This document shows positions 1 to 11,382 of a stretch of 64,000 bases of DNA, piece after piece; position 1 is the stretch's first letter; each line of letters opens with the position of its first letter. The stretch comes from Sepiola atlantica (lineage: Eukaryota; Mollusca; Cephalopoda; Sepiida; Sepiolidae), in assembly GCA_963556195.1 (NCBI GenBank), contig OY744519.1, forward strand, positions 32,312,887 to 32,376,886, written 5' to 3'. Made by a program: the position numbers and the translations under genes. Below the pieces are notes generated by a model. The model had not been told where the DNA came from and ran no database searches. It saw nothing but the letters and a program-made list of their open reading frames with translations.

Positions 1-154
1 ATGGAAGTTTTTGGCAAATATTTGAAATTCCCTTCATTAGGATTTGTTTTAAATCATCCAAAAGTAATGGTTGCCCTTCCGGAAGCCTAAAATATTGGCA
101 AAAATTGAACTGTCCTCCCTCCCCAAATAATGATTAACTGTTTCCATGAGGACA

Positions 155-310
155 AAGTTAAGAAGGTCAGTTTTTAATGTGGGCTAAATCCAGCTCTCCA
201 AAACAGGGCACTCTGGATTAGAACCAAAATTTTAATTGCCTCAGTCTAGAAAGATTTCTCTTTCACTGACTGAGGACAGAAAAGGTGAAATGTAGTATCA
301 CTTTGCTCCC
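155..310 (+). repeat. Dispersed repeat R, copy 1
   Basis: A segment centred on a block with GGGCACTCTGGATT and, downstream, CTGACTGAGGACAG recurs diverged in this window. Copies are seen at 4885-5010 (plus), 39926-39990 (plus) and 50175-50260 (minus), and a shorter piece lies near 3765-3800 (minus). There is no coding capacity. I do not recognise the family; it may be the end of a larger element. Confidence 0.55.
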
Positions 311-1284
311 TGCCAAAAAAATAGTAGTGAGTGCAGAGGGAGATAACTTTCTATTTGTTTTCTTATTTTTAGAAATTAAAACATTTAAAAATAAATAAGT
401 ACAACTATTATTTATGACGATAGAAAATCCTTTGGTTAGAAAAAAAATTCTGAGGAAATCCAAAATATATTCATGGTGTAGAAATTTTGTTTTTTATGCA
501 ATAATCCTCGATTGATAAGAAAAGAGTGAATAACAAAATTTTTACGAATGGTGAGAAAAAGTCTGCAACCGACTGCATTCTCTTACCTAATGGCACTTTT
601 CATAGACACTGTATTTCCTTTACCCATCATTTTTTGTGGAAGAACAACTTCATTGTGTGGACCATCCATTTCGGCTTCGCTCTCTGACAAATTTCCACCC
701 CTAGAAAGAAAGATAAAATAGATTGAAGAAAAATCTCTTGGGGCATAGACTTCCAAAATCTTAATTTGAGGAATAAAAATAATAATTAATATTTTTTTAG
801 CAAGATTGTGGGTGTGTTAAAAAGCTAAATTTTCCGCATAAGGTTAGACGACATAGTAAATCGAGAAATTCCATTAGAATTAGGGGTTAGGTTACATGTT
901 CAGGATGTGGCATCAGACAGGAAGTCTCTGATGACACATACTGGATAAGCTGAAGAAAATATTTCTGTTTCTAAATGACTTGTGAGGAAAAAAAACCTAA
1001 CATAAACCACCAAATGATTGTATGCTGACATTTTTAATAACTTTTACAACAGTTATTATTAAAAAGACGACAAAAATCATGCATCACAGACGTACGGTGG
1101 CTTAAGAAAAAAAACAAAAAACTACTGCTATGCGTCATAAAAAAAAAAAACAGGATTCTAACTACTGTCCAGAGAATCATTTGGAGGCGAGAAAGTCCAC
1201 CGTAGTGCTATGTTTTCTCCAAATGTTCACACGTATTTAGCAAGCAGTATTTTTTACAATATGCTTTGTCCAAAAGTCTTTTAA
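311..1284. other. AT-rich intergenic sequence, nothing recognised
   Basis: There is no open reading frame of coding character, no RNA gene and no clear repeat here apart from short A-runs such as the one at 1139-1150. Confidence 0.5.
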
Positions 1285-1747
1285 TGTAAATGTTTATTTG
1301 TGTGTTATAAAAATCGATATGTTAACAGAACAATAAGTCAAATAAGTTTCAATAACGGTTAAATTTTTCAAAGAATCTAAAGACATCATTGAAATTTTCC
1401 TTCAATTCCATCTGAGGTTACTAAGGGTAATTATTGGTTACTAACTGAAATATATTATAAGGTAAAGAAACGAAATTCATTTTAAGAAAATAAATTTTAT
1501 TTGTTTCATATATAAATAGAGATTTTATCTGTCTGTCCGTCACAACATTTTTAAGCATAATAAATACGTTGCGCAATAGGTCTCACTTTTAAATATCAAA
1601 GACCTTACTACTTTTAGAAATGGAGAATATTGCATTAATAATAAATAATAAATTTCCAATAAATAAAGTGGATACCATGACCGGAAATCAAAACCAAAAC
1701 TTTGAGATCTTCAGTGTGAGGTTCTACCAACTGAGCTATTTGGACTT
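1285..1747 (-). mobile_element. Retroposon with tRNA-Phe-like head (copy 1)
   Basis: Read on the minus strand, 1745-1669 resembles a degenerate tRNA-Phe. It has an A-box-like TAGCTCAGTTGGTAGA, an anticodon-arm segment CTGAAGATCT with GAA at the anticodon position, and a B-box-like GGTTTTGATTTCC. The minus-strand continuation to about 1285 includes a GACGGACAGACAGA stretch and a body that recurs without the head at 1969-2235 and at 48270-49355. The arrangement of Pol III-type head plus shared body is that of a tRNA-derived SINE. The acceptor stem does not pair well, so a working tRNA is unlikely. Confidence 0.6.
1669..1745 (-). pseudogene. tRNA-Phe(GAA)-like pseudogene, SINE head
   Basis: The A-box region, an anticodon loop with GAA and a B-box-like segment occur in tRNA order and spacing on the minus strand. 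The D-arm and anticodon arm are close to metazoan tRNA-Phe. The T-arm is diverged (TTGATTTCC in place of TTCGATCCC) and the acceptor ends do not pair. It is best read as the promoter head of the surrounding retroposon. Confidence 0.55.
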
Positions 1748-1968
1748 TCTTATAAAACAAAATAATTATAGCTTTGGCATAACATCATAGATTTATGGTT
1801 TACATCAGGATTCAAAACATAAATTCAAACATAAGCGATAATAAAAAAATAGGTATTAAAAAAAAAATTGCTTGTTAATTAGTAAACCTAACACTTACAT
1901 TATATATATCTGCGAAAATAAGCAACAGGAGGGAGCATATTTTGCTATAATACATATTATAGTCAGTG

Positions 1969-2235
1969 TTAACAGAACATTCAAATAAGTTTCAATCAAG
2001 GTTAAATTTTTCTAAGAGTCTAAAGATACCATTGAAATTTTCCTTACATTTTATTGGGGTCACTAGAAACAGTTATCAGTTAATAACTGAAATATATTAT
2101 GAAGGTAAAGAAACGAAATTCATTTTAAGAAAATAAATTTTCTTCGTTTCATAAAATTAAACAAAAAATATTTCAGGGAAGAATGTATTTCAAAAAGGTT
2201 TAAACATTTAAGTAATTATTTTTATTTTTAAGATT
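1969..2235 (-). repeat. Headless copy 2 of the 1285-1747 retroposon body
   Basis: This segment is a diverged direct repeat of 1318-1512: both contain GAAACGAAATTCATTTTAAG and the AGTTTCAAT block. Its right part (2150-2235) matches 48290-48370 in reverse complement, so the family is longer than the overlap of copies 1 and 2. No tRNA-like head is present. Confidence 0.6.
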
Positions 2236-2436
2236 TAAAAAAAGGCATTTGCCATTTTACAATTCTCTGTAAGAAACTCAGTGTCAACAAGTAGTTTAAA
2301 AAAAAAAATATCAATGCACTAATAATTTTTTTTTATTACTTGACCTCATATTGCAAATGTTATTTTTAACTTTTATTTCCAGGCAGAAATTGTAAACATG
2401 ACTGGTGAATATTGTTATATATATATATATATATAT

Positions 2437-2933
2437 TAGAGATAGAAGAAAAAAGAGTGATAAATATGCGACGATTGTCCAAATTTATTTCAAATTTCAA
2501 TTGTTCAATGCAAGGTGTATTCAGTAATAAACTAGTGTTTATTATTCTTTCCTTAAGCCAAGGCTTTTCAAAGATCGAGATCTTATCATCAGAGGAGAAA
2601 TACAGATGGATAAGTTGGCTTTCGAAAAAACCAAAGTTCAAATATTCGAAAAATATTAAAAAACGTAGTGAAAAAAAGAAAAGTTTCGTAAAAAAGATAT
2701 GCGTTTTTTAATAATATTTTTCAAATATTTGAACTTTGGTTTTTTCGAAAGCCAACTTATCCATCTGTATTTCTCCTCTGATGATAAGATCTCGATCTTT
2801 GAAAAGCCTTGGCTTAAGGAAAGAATAATAAACACTAGTTTATTACTGAATACACCTGGCATTGAACAATTGAAATTTGAAATAAATTTGGACAATCGTC
2901 GCATATTTATCACTCCTTTTTCTTCTATCTCTA
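2437..2933. repeat. Foldback element with arms of about 230 bp
   Basis: The left arm (2437-2666) and right arm (2700-2933) are near-perfect reverse complements around a spacer of about 33 bp. The arms carry small overlapping open frames on both strands that are the same sequence read twice, so they are not independent genes. A TA microsatellite (2418-2436) abuts the left arm. It is probably a non-autonomous foldback or MITE-type element. Confidence 0.75.
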
Positions 2934-3025
2934 CAATTGCTCTATCTCGTATATTGAGCTAAACCTCTTCACAATAGGTTCCATCTACTAAAAGTTTTAC
3001 TTTTGGTTTATATTTGATCCTATAT

Positions 3026-3263
3026 ACAGGGTGTCTCAAAAAAATGTACTCACTCGTAGAATGACGAGAAAACTTTTATTTATGAACATAGAGTGAAATG
3101 AAATAGCATCGAATACATGGACATCAATGTGAACATTTGCGAACAGGATTTTTCAATTACATTTGTTTCATGTATTTGAAGCTATTTCATTTCTCTCTAT
3201 GTTCATAAATAAAGGTTTTCTCGTCATTCTAAGAGTGAGTACATTTTTTTGAGACACCCTGTA
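3026..3263. mobile_element. MITE with TIRs of about 90 bp and TA target site
   Basis: The element starts ACAGGGTGTCTCAAAAAAAT and ends with its reverse complement. The arms match over about 90 bp around a short centre, and TA lies outside both ends. The ACAGGGTGTC terminus and the TA duplication are typical of Tc1/mariner-derived MITEs. There is no transposase, so it is non-autonomous. Confidence 0.8.
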
Positions 3264-3498
3264 TATATATATATATTATGGTAAAAAAAACAAAAAACAA
3301 CGAAGTCATTTCTTTTCTTTTTTTAAGAACACAACCATGCTAACAGTTTTTTTGTTTTTTTTACTTGACCTCATAATGTAAATGTTATTTGTAATTTTTC
3401 AAGGCAAAAATTATTAACATATTGGAAATTATTTTTTCCTAAGAAATCTTCCAACCAACAATATCTCCACATGGGTAATGCCGGGTTAATACCACTAG

Positions 3499-3942
3499 TC
3501 TATTATATACTGAGAAGTTGTCTGTATGTGTGTCTAGTTAACAGTCAAAAACTACACAAGACACACCCACAAAGCTGATATATTCTTTTTCGGCATCACC
3601 GTTGACAGAATATGAGCATATTTTTTTGTTTTTGTTAATATTTATTCTTGTGGGAGTCACCAAGAACAAAATTAGTCGGAGGTGGGTCGACATTTAGAGA
3701 GATTTTTTTTCCATTGACCTTTGGTCTGAAACTAACTAAAATACATTTTCTTGGCCTTTGGGGTTGATCTGTTATGTCCTCAGTCAAAGGAGAAATCTTT
3801 CTTGACTGAAGGGGAGGGTAGAGAGATGTGGATAGATAGAGAGTGAAGGGGATAGAAAAAGGTGTAGAAAACTGTTACACTTTTTGAACAAAATTTATAT
3901 TTTGTTATACATGCCTCCAAGCAACACACGGTACCCGGCTAG
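3499..3942 (+). mobile_element. Helitron-like non-autonomous element (copy a)
   Basis: It begins TCTATTATATACTGAG and ends in CGGCTAG before T, with a GC-rich pairing segment just before the end. This matches the TC...CTAG termini and 3' hairpin of Helitrons. Its termini and internal motifs (AAAACTACAC, CCCACAAAG, the purine-rich GATAGAGAG stretch) are shared with the copies at 49535-50036 and 51356-52134. No Rep/helicase frame is present. Confidence 0.55.
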
Positions 3943-4299
3943 TCCTTAAAAGAAATCCTACATTTGGAGGATTTCTTAAATGCAATAACTTTTGTATCTA
4001 AATACGAACTCTTCATATAAAAATAAATCGATATATATTTTTTTTTATTGCATTTTTAAAGCCGATCTTTATCGGTTTGTGGTTGATCTAAGATGAAATC
4101 TAGATTTTAAGTTCGATTTGTTTGGTGGTTGGAAAGAACCCCCCCACCCTTCTCTCCACAAGCACACTGACTGTGATATTTGTTATTTCGATCATGTATG
4201 CTGTGACTTATGTTCTTAGATTTTATACGGTCAATCTTGATTTTATTTTTCATTTACACACTCTGGCCACCTGATCTGAGTTAGCCATGAAGTGCATTT

Positions 4300-4550
4300 A
4301 TGACATAAAATCTAAAGTGATTGATCATAGTCAAGGGCAACCCAAAGGCTCAATTTTTATTAACTACTACACCGAGGTTCAAGGGAGCGCACCACCTATT
4401 TCCCAGGATAACTCCACTTACCCTTGATCCTCACCTTATAATGCAAGGGGCATCAAGTATCATTTTTTATTTTAGCCTTTGGTACGTCTTGACCAAGGAT
4501 TGAACACTGGTCCCCAGCCTATTAACAAACACTCTAACCATGATGCCAAA
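4300..4550 (-). mobile_element. tRNA-derived SINE
   Basis: Read on the minus strand, 4548-4530 gives an A-box-like TGGCATCATGGTTAGAGTG and 4507-4497 gives a B-box-like GTGTTCAATCC about 30 bp further on. A non-tRNA body follows toward about 4300. This is the layout of a Pol III-transcribed SINE. The 3' end and target duplication could not be fixed. Confidence 0.5.
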
Positions 4551-4884
4551 TAGGCTTGTTAAACATAAAAGAACAATTATTTTTGAAAAATCTGATGAGC
4601 AGTTATTAGATAAAGTTATTAACAGAGTGGAAGACCAAATTGAACTGTTAGCAACTTTATTTTAAAGAATCTTCAGGCTTTGGCATAAAATAGCAACAGA
4701 CCTCAACCTACAGAGGCAGGCCGGAATAAAAAAAAAAAAAAAAAGGATGTTACCAAATTTGCTAAGTTATGGTAAATTTCCTTTTTTATAAAGGACGACC
4801 TGTTTCTACGTGACGTGGCCCGGGCGATAAATTAATGTTGTTTTAATGTCCCTATTTACTTGCCTCCCCTCAAAGACACAGTTA

Positions 4885-5010
4885 GACATGTTCAGTTTTT
4901 AATATGGGGAAAATCCAGTTCCCAAAGAAAAAAGGGCACTTTGAATTGGGACAAAAATAAAATTTTCTTCATTTTAGAAAAATTTCTACTTAGCCGAGGA
5001 CAGAACAGAT
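4885..5010 (+). repeat. Dispersed repeat R, copy 2
   Basis: It is homologous to 155-310 in the same orientation, sharing TTTTTAAT-(A/G)TGGG, AAATCCAG, GGGCACT and the GAGGACAGAA block. It has no coding capacity. Confidence 0.5.
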
Positions 5011-5200
5011 GAAGTGTTAAGGTCGATTTCTAAAATTATTCGATATCAATGGCTGATAAAAATTTCAAAGCCAAATTTAGAATCAGAAAAATAGAATTTC
5101 ATGAAGTAATTCATTAAAATGATTGGCTTATTTGTGAAAAAAATCGAAGTGCATTGGTAAACAGTTTCTTAAAAATTTTGTATAAATTTAGTGTATAGAC

Positions 5201-5784
5201 TGTAGCAGCAGTACAACTACAGTTGCCATTACGATTTTGAATAAATGCTTAATTTCTAAGCTTGGCGCTGATTGGTACAAGCATTTAACTTCCTTTCTGG
5301 CTTGACCAATCAGGGGGCATCTCTCATGTGAGCTTACCATGTGATGAGAGATTATAAAATGGATAGCTCCCTTTTCACTTCCTCTTTTCATTTCCACGTA
5401 CAGGGACTAACAACACAAGAAAACCCACCCAGACCTTTGGTCCGGTGTTCGACATTGACAAAAAGACCCAAAAATTCAACATGGCTACGACTGCCTCACA
5501 CTCATAGACTTAATATAATATACACAACTACTTACACATTGCCGGACTTCCGCACCTGTATAGGGACACATGTCCTTCATATATGAACTCTTTTATCTTC
5601 CCTACTAACGGGACATTTATTTAACCCCATGTGGACTTTCTAACCTTTCCCCTTTGTCCATACTCATGGACATATTCATTTACTAACACCCTTCTCGTTC
5701 ATTTCTCCTTTTACTTACATGTTAACGAAGATGACTAATAAAGTTGTTTTAAATATTAGAAATGGACTTTGTCTTATTTCTATA
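5201..5784 (+). mobile_element. Solo LTR, TGTAG...CTATA family
   Basis: It begins TGTAGCAGCAG and carries CCAATCAGGG and a TATA box (ATTATAAAAT near 5350), plus an AATAAAG signal near 5738 shortly before the end. It aligns along its length with the minus-strand LTR at 48424-49173, sharing for example CTTCCCTACTAACRGGACA. The flanks are AGAC on the left and AGGC on the right, a diverged 4-bp duplication. No internal region is attached, so it is a solo LTR. Small open frames inside it are incidental. Confidence 0.75.
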
Positions 5785-5844
5785 AGGCGATAATATATAT
5801 GAAGATGGGTCGTTCATTTAAAAGTATTGATGGGTCAGTATTAT

Positions 5845-5887
5845 TAAAATTGAAAATAGAAGCCTTTATCAATGCAAGATTAATTTA

Positions 5888-5924
<37 letters not shown>

Positions 5925-5986
5925 AAGTAAAAAAAAAAATACTAAATTAATCTTGCATTGATAAAGGCTTCTATTTCCAATTTTGA
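5845..5986. repeat. Palindrome with poly-T/poly-A centre
   Basis: Arms 5847-5920 and 5927-5985 are reverse complements (AATAGAAGCCTTTATCAATG and its complement) meeting at a T-run, ACTTAAGT and an A-run. It would fold into a long hairpin and is probably a small foldback element. Confidence 0.75.
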
Positions 5987-7290
5987 TCATATAAATATTT
6001 AAAAAAAAAAAAAGATTATGACATGAAATCTTTGGAGTTAAAATCAATTTAGTATTACTTAGAAATAGGAAGAAAAAAAAAAAAAAACACATTTTAACAC
6101 TTTCATCGTGAGCGATACAAAAAACGATCATGGCTCCATGAGCAAAAACCTGGAACATAAACGATGTCTAATGAAACGAAGTAGTCTTATAGTAAATTAT
6201 AAAAATAAGTTATTTAAAAAATTGAAGTATTTATAAAAATATTTGTCTTCAGTCCACATAAAATCATTGTCATATACATCATGTACAATATATGTTCGAG
6301 GCATTCTAAGATCAGTAGCCATTATTAAATACTATTCTGGGAATTAATAAAATTGCTTTCTAGGATGAAAGTGTTGCTTCGTTTCAGGTAATGTAAACTC
6401 GGTTAGCTTTTTACATAATAACCTATTTCCAGTTCCAGTATGATCTTTTAAAAACCTCAATTATACTAGCATATTTACAGATTTTAAATGTGCCCCCCCC
6501 CCCCTAGATTTCATGTGTAATACTAAGTAGATTTAAACTTGAAATGGTTCATCATGTAATAATCTTAAAAAAAAATTAAAAAAATTTTTTAAATTAAAAA
6601 AAAATATTTTTATCACATATACAGAATATTTTATCACATTCTGTTTAGGACAGCTATCTCATCATTTACCAATGCATTCTAGTGGATTTAATAAATATCT
6701 TTTTTGTAAATAAATTATTTACAGAAAAATTAGTTTTTTTTTTTTCATAAATAGGATTTTTATTTCATGAAGTAATTCATTGAAATAGCCGACTTGTTAA
6801 ATAAAGTTTTCTAATTTTGTTTTGTTTTTCATTGGTAACAAAAACTGAAACTCAAAAAGAGAAATGTAAAACGTTTTTTTTTGTTTTTTTTTTACTAACG
6901 ATACGAAAAAAAAAAGAAAATAACAATGGATGTGCACTCCACTCACGTTTCCACGTAACTGCTGATGTCTTTATAATTTCCAAGATTTGGTAATTTCTTT
7001 CCTTTGATCAATTTTTTCACAGCTTTTCCGAGTCCAACAGGCACTAAACTGATGTTGCTACAAAAAATTAAAAAAAATTTTTTTTTACCCTTAAATGCTT
7101 TATTACTTATATTGGTTTGAAAAAAGGGGAAAAGTGTTTTGTAGGTTTAATATAAAGTAGTATAAATGATTTTTTGAAAAAAAAAAAAAAATAATAATTG
7201 AACAAAAATACATGATGTCGCAAATGCGCAACAAACGGCATAAAATGTTACATGTATAACAAAACACTACAATATATGCATCTAAATAAT
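5987..7290. other. AT-rich intergenic sequence with homopolymer runs
   Basis: There are many A, T and C runs (for example the C-run near 6492) and no coding frame or RNA gene that I can support. A short segment near 6760-6790 (TTCATGAAGTAATTCATTGA) is also seen near 5100. Confidence 0.5.
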
Positions 7291-7299
7291 CATAACAAG

Positions 7300-7890
7300 C
7301 CGTGCGTGCGTGGTCCCCTTCTGTATGTGACTCGATGTGGCGAGTGTAAAATGCAATAAATTTGGGCAATTTGGGGCATTTTTGACCCCTCTTTGACCCC
7401 CTGGGGGTGCGAACCAGAATTTTTCTGAGGTCAAGGATGCTCATCTTATATCCAGAACAATTGCCTCTACATTTTGGCCAAGTTTCAGAAAAATTGAATG
7501 GATGGATCAAACGTTATGGGAGAAAAGGGTCAATTTTTGCCATTTTGGGGGCTTTTGAACCCATGGGGGCGCGAACCAGATGTTTTCCAAGGTCAGCGAT
7601 ACTTATTTTCTATTAGGAACAATTGCCTCCACATTTTGGTCAGGTTTCAGAGAAATTGAATGGACGGATGAAAAGTTATGGGGCAAAAAATGTCATTTTT
7701 TGCCATTTCGGGGCCTTTTGACCCCCTGGGGGGGGGGGGGGGGGGGCTAACCAAGTTTTTTTTTTTAAATCGGAGAATGTCACTTTCTAACCTGACCAAA
7801 GTTACAACTTCATGAAAAATTTCAGAAAAATCCAAACGGACGGACATGCCTCAAAACATAAGTCCCCCGATTTATAAAATCGGGGGACCA
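7300..7890 (+). repeat. Three diverged tandem units ending in a hairpin
   Basis: About three units of 160-190 bp repeat the order GACCCCCTGGGGG, GCGAACCAG, AACAATTGCCTC, ACATTTTGG, TTTCAGA-AAATTGAATGGA, ACGTTATGGG. The last unit is the most diverged and has a long G-run at 7729-7746. The array ends with the perfect hairpin GTCCCCCGATTT-ATA-AAATCGGGGGAC. Open frames through it are not conserved between units. Confidence 0.65.
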
Positions 7891-8041
7891 ATACACTAGA
7901 GAATCATAAAATAATTTTTAATTACCATTATAACGACCAGATTTAAACGTTTAGGCTCTTGAATTAGGCAGATGACACTCGCTTGTGTTATGATTTTAGA
8001 TCTCGTTTTGATCTGAAGACGCCGTCATACTGTCTGGCATG

Positions 8042-8843
8042 TGTTACCATGGCGACCGCCATCCAAGTCGGCCTTATTTACCTGATTCCCGACCGCTTAA
8101 AAGTGGAATCCCAGGCACTGGGAGGCGTTCTGTGATCGCCACAGTGGCACAAAAGTCGGTAAACATAATCATGTTTACTACCACGAAATTACGGGCTGAC
8201 CGATCATGTACCGCGATTACTGTGGCCAAAAATAGTACCACAAACAAACACAGTTTTCTGGAGTCAACGGCCATTATTGGTCTTCTCCCCTGCGAGCCAA
8301 GAGTCTACAACTACGTCCGCCACTTTCACATAAAAACAGCTGGGCCCAGTGAACAGAAGAAGTTTTTTTCTTTTACAGGAAGGAGAGATATAGAAAGGGG
8401 GGGGGGAGAGAAGGAAAAAATCTGGAATCAGCCAAGAACACAAGAATAGCGACGTTCGGTCCTCCTCAAACAACGACGAAAAAAACCCAGCAACTTCAAG
8501 TACAAAATAACAATTCAACAACGCGACTATCACGACGACTTCTACGACAATTTTGTCTGCTAAACGGTATTGAATCAGCGACGCTGAACAACACAACTAT
8601 TCGCACTACTGCTACACCGCGTCCTCCAATGCCGACATCTCTACACCGCAACTATTACTGCTTCTACCACTGCTCGCTCAGCTCACAAATTACTACTGCC
8701 CACCAAGGCTTCTCGACTGTTATTGACATTCACTCCAATTCCGAAATAACTTATCGGAAAATAAACCATAGTATTTTTCCAATTTTAATCCTGTGTTGTT
8801 CGTTCATTTCTGCTTGTCACCATACGCTTACAGTATTATAACA
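8042..8843 (+). mobile_element. Probable solo LTR (TGTTA...TAACA)
   Basis: The segment has matching termini TGTTA and TAACA, a TATA-like CATAAAAACAG near 8330 and an AATAAACC polyadenylation signal near 8762 about 80 bp before the end. Its flanks CATG and CTTG agree at 3 of 4 positions. A wider alternative is 8031-8896, which starts TG, ends CA and is flanked by a perfect TCATAC on both sides. Base composition is clearly richer in G+C than the neighbourhood. No gag or pol lies next to it. Confidence 0.5.
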
Positions 8844-9730
8844 CTTGTGACATCGAAGATACTGATGACCTATTTAGCAGGTGTGCTGATGCAACATCAT
8901 ACTAATACCTACTCACACTTGCTCATTGCAGATGTGAAACAAGTTGCAGTTTGACACGTTTTCATTGAATATTATATTAAATAGGTATTTTGTTGGAATG
9001 TGTCATATTTGAAACAAAAATATTTAAGGGTTAAATTATCAAAAGTATAGAATCATAATTTAGAAAAGTCCGTCGGAATTTGATTTTTGAATAAAATAGA
9101 TTTTAATTGTATTATCTTATTTACTTATTAGACATAACCGTGAACCATTGGATCACAACCACTACTTATTCTAGTTTAATTTCATTCAAAAAATTGATAA
9201 ACTGTGACATATCTGTAAAGACATTCCTCTTGCAGAGAATGAGAAAGAAAGGAGTGAGAGAGCATCACCCTCCCACCTCTCCATAAACTCTTACGCTTCG
9301 TTGCTATATCTTTCTTTCTAGCTAACTAAGATATATTAGATTTCATTTAAATTACCTCCCTTGAAAATTAATGAACATAATATTTAAAAGAAAGGTTTGG
9401 TAATTTATCCTTTTTTTAAAAATTAAATCACTTTAATTAATTACTGTGACTATCGACAAAACTATTGTGTGTATATATATATATATATATATAGGAAAAT
9501 AAAATTACAAATGAATAACAACATTAATTTATTATAAAAATAGTTATTCAAATTAGGCCTACAAATAGCCGTGTTTGGATCTTTGCGTTTTACTATATAT
9601 ACAGTATTTCAAAAGACTTGTATTATTGATTTAAATAATAGCAATAAAGGTGTGATAAATAAAAAAACCTCTCGCATTATTTAATTTTGATTATACTACT
9701 TTTAGTTTATGGCTAAATCATGTTGGCAAG

Positions 9731-9814
9731 TTCTCGTTAGATCACTGAAGTTAAGCAACATTAAACCTAGTTCGTATTTAGATGGGTGACCATTTATTTA
9801 GGAACGCAGGGGCA
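9731..9814 (+). pseudogene. 5S rRNA-like segment
   Basis: The segment matches metazoan 5S rRNA from about nucleotide 28 to 110. It has TTCTCGTTAGATCACTGAAG, TTAAGCAACATTAAACC, TTCGTATTTAGATGGGTGAC and a 3' part ending GGAACGCAGGGGC. The internal promoter region (A box, intermediate element, C box) is largely preserved, but several stem positions are changed and the 5' end is missing. It stands alone rather than in a tandem 5S array and is followed within about 60 bp by LINE sequence, so it is a pseudogene or the head of a 5S-derived retroposon. Confidence 0.8.
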
Positions 9815-10033
9815 ATACCAATTTTTCGACATGCTTGGTTCCAGAGGGTTGCTGGATTAACCGTTTTGTTGGACCATCCAATTTCACCATAAAACCTTGA
9901 CACCTCTAAAGCTTGTGGGCCTGATCTTATACCTGTAATAGTAATAAAGAAATGTTCTGCTGAACTGGCCCCTGTCCTCTTCAATAAATGCCTATCTGAA
10001 TCTTGCTTCCCCGATAGCTGAAAAATTGCCTCT

Positions 10034-10444
10034 GTGGTACCAGTCTACAAGAGTTGTGGGAATAGAACCGACCCTCAGAACTACCGCCCAATCAGTCTAC
10101 TGCTGATCTTTGGCAAAATCTTTGAATCCTTAATCAATCTAGCGATAGTACGGCACTTAGTTAATGCTAAACTTCTATCTGACTGCCAGTATGGATTTAG
10201 ACAAGCACGATCTACTGTAAACATCCTAACGGTCATCTCTGAACGCATGTATCATACACTCGACAAGGCAGGTGAAGCTAGGGCAGTAGCGCTTGATATA
10301 TCCAAGGCCTTTGACAAGGTATGGCATAAAGGGCGTCTCCTGAAAATACGCTCATACGGTATTACTGGGCAAATACTTAATATAATTAGATCCTTCCTAA
10401 ACAAAAGAAAAAACCATGGTTGTCCTCGATGGCCGTTCATCTAA
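10034..10444 (+). pseudogene. LINE reverse transcriptase, fingers/palm part
   Basis: The 136-codon frame starts inside the RT domain and covers the conserved NYRPISLL block, a QYGFRQARST segment and the first catalytic aspartate in ALDISKAFDKVWH. Homologous codons continue upstream to about 9890 in the same frame past a stop at 10018-10020. The frame ends soon after NKRK because of a frameshift; the next conserved block ([12 protein letters not shown]) lies in a different frame. The protein would copy element RNA into DNA at the target site. The same region is heavily broken in the copy at 24600-25180. Confidence 0.85.
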
Positions 10445-10527
10445 GCAACATGACATAAATGCTGGTGTACCGCAGGGATCTATCCTTGGACCTTTGTTAT
10501 TCCTGATCTATATAAACGATCTCCCTG

Positions 10528-11382
10528 ATGACAGAGTCGGAGATTGGTTTATTTGCTGACGACACCACGCTTTACTCTCGCCATGTTGAGCAAACAGACG
10601 CGATCATATCCGAGGCAATGGCTGAATCTTTAGAAAATGACCTCCAGGCTGTAGTGGATTGGGGTCATAAATGGTTGGTAACTTTTAATGCTGCAAAGAC
10701 AAAGCTCCTTTCCTTCAACAACTACAAGAAGCCTCTTCAACCACCGATTGCCATGGCAAATAACACCCTACCCGAGAGTTCATCATTCAAACTCCTCGGC
10801 CTAACCTTCACAAGTAACATGAATTGGAACAAATACATTGAAGACATTGCCAAGACTGCCGCAAAGAAGGTTGGTTCCCTCTACCGTGCTAGTAAACTCC
10901 TCACACATGACATTATCCTGTATCTCTACAAAGCCACCATCCGCCCATGCATGGAGTATTGTTGCCACATCTGGGCTGGTGAATCATCTACTAGTCTCTC
11001 CCTCCTTGACAAGGTCCAAAAAAGAGTCGCCAACCTAATAGGTCCCTCACTGTCAACCAAGCTCCAGTCCCTGTCCCATCGCCGCAATGTAGCATCCTTA
11101 TGTTTGTTTTACAAATACTTCAATGGATTATGCTCCAATGAATTGGCTACTCTGGTGCCCCCTCGACGTAAATTCACTAGACTAACTCGACAATCAACTA
11201 AATCTCATTCATTCACTGTGGAGGTCCCCAGATGCCGGAGAGCCTTCTACTCAAATAGCTTCTTTCCTCGTGCTGCTGGCCTCTGGAACTCCCTCCCTGC
11301 CCCCTGTTTCCCCGACAGTACTGACATGCAGAAATTTAAAACTAATGTAAACAGACATCTCGCTGCGCAGATCCTAATTTAG
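10528..11382 (+). pseudogene. LINE reverse transcriptase, catalytic and C-terminal part
   Basis: The 284-codon frame holds FADDTTLYS near residue 10 (the second catalytic motif), a GLTFTSNMNWNKYI thumb segment, and a C-terminal region rich in conserved W, C and R residues (CCHIWAG, SHRRNVASLCLFYKYFNG, AAGLWNSLP) that is the commonest surviving part of this family. The ATG at 10528 is accidental, since the true frame enters from upstream through the frameshift. The same C-terminal region is found at 13778, 17000, 25200 and 46009. Confidence 0.85.

Noticed and set aside
1669..1745. Functional tRNA-Phe gene
   Set aside because: The acceptor stem is unpaired, the T-arm is diverged and the sequence is joined to a repeated body, so a SINE head is more likely.
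2366..2962. Four small frames on both strands with the same protein words
   Set aside because: They are one sequence seen twice in the arms of an inverted repeat.
8074..8596. Frames of 110-136 codons on both strands
   Set aside because: They lie inside a probable LTR of higher G+C content, overlap each other antisense and show no domain.
9731..9814. Functional 5S rRNA gene
   Set aside because: The 5' quarter is missing, there are several stem-breaking changes and it is a single copy.
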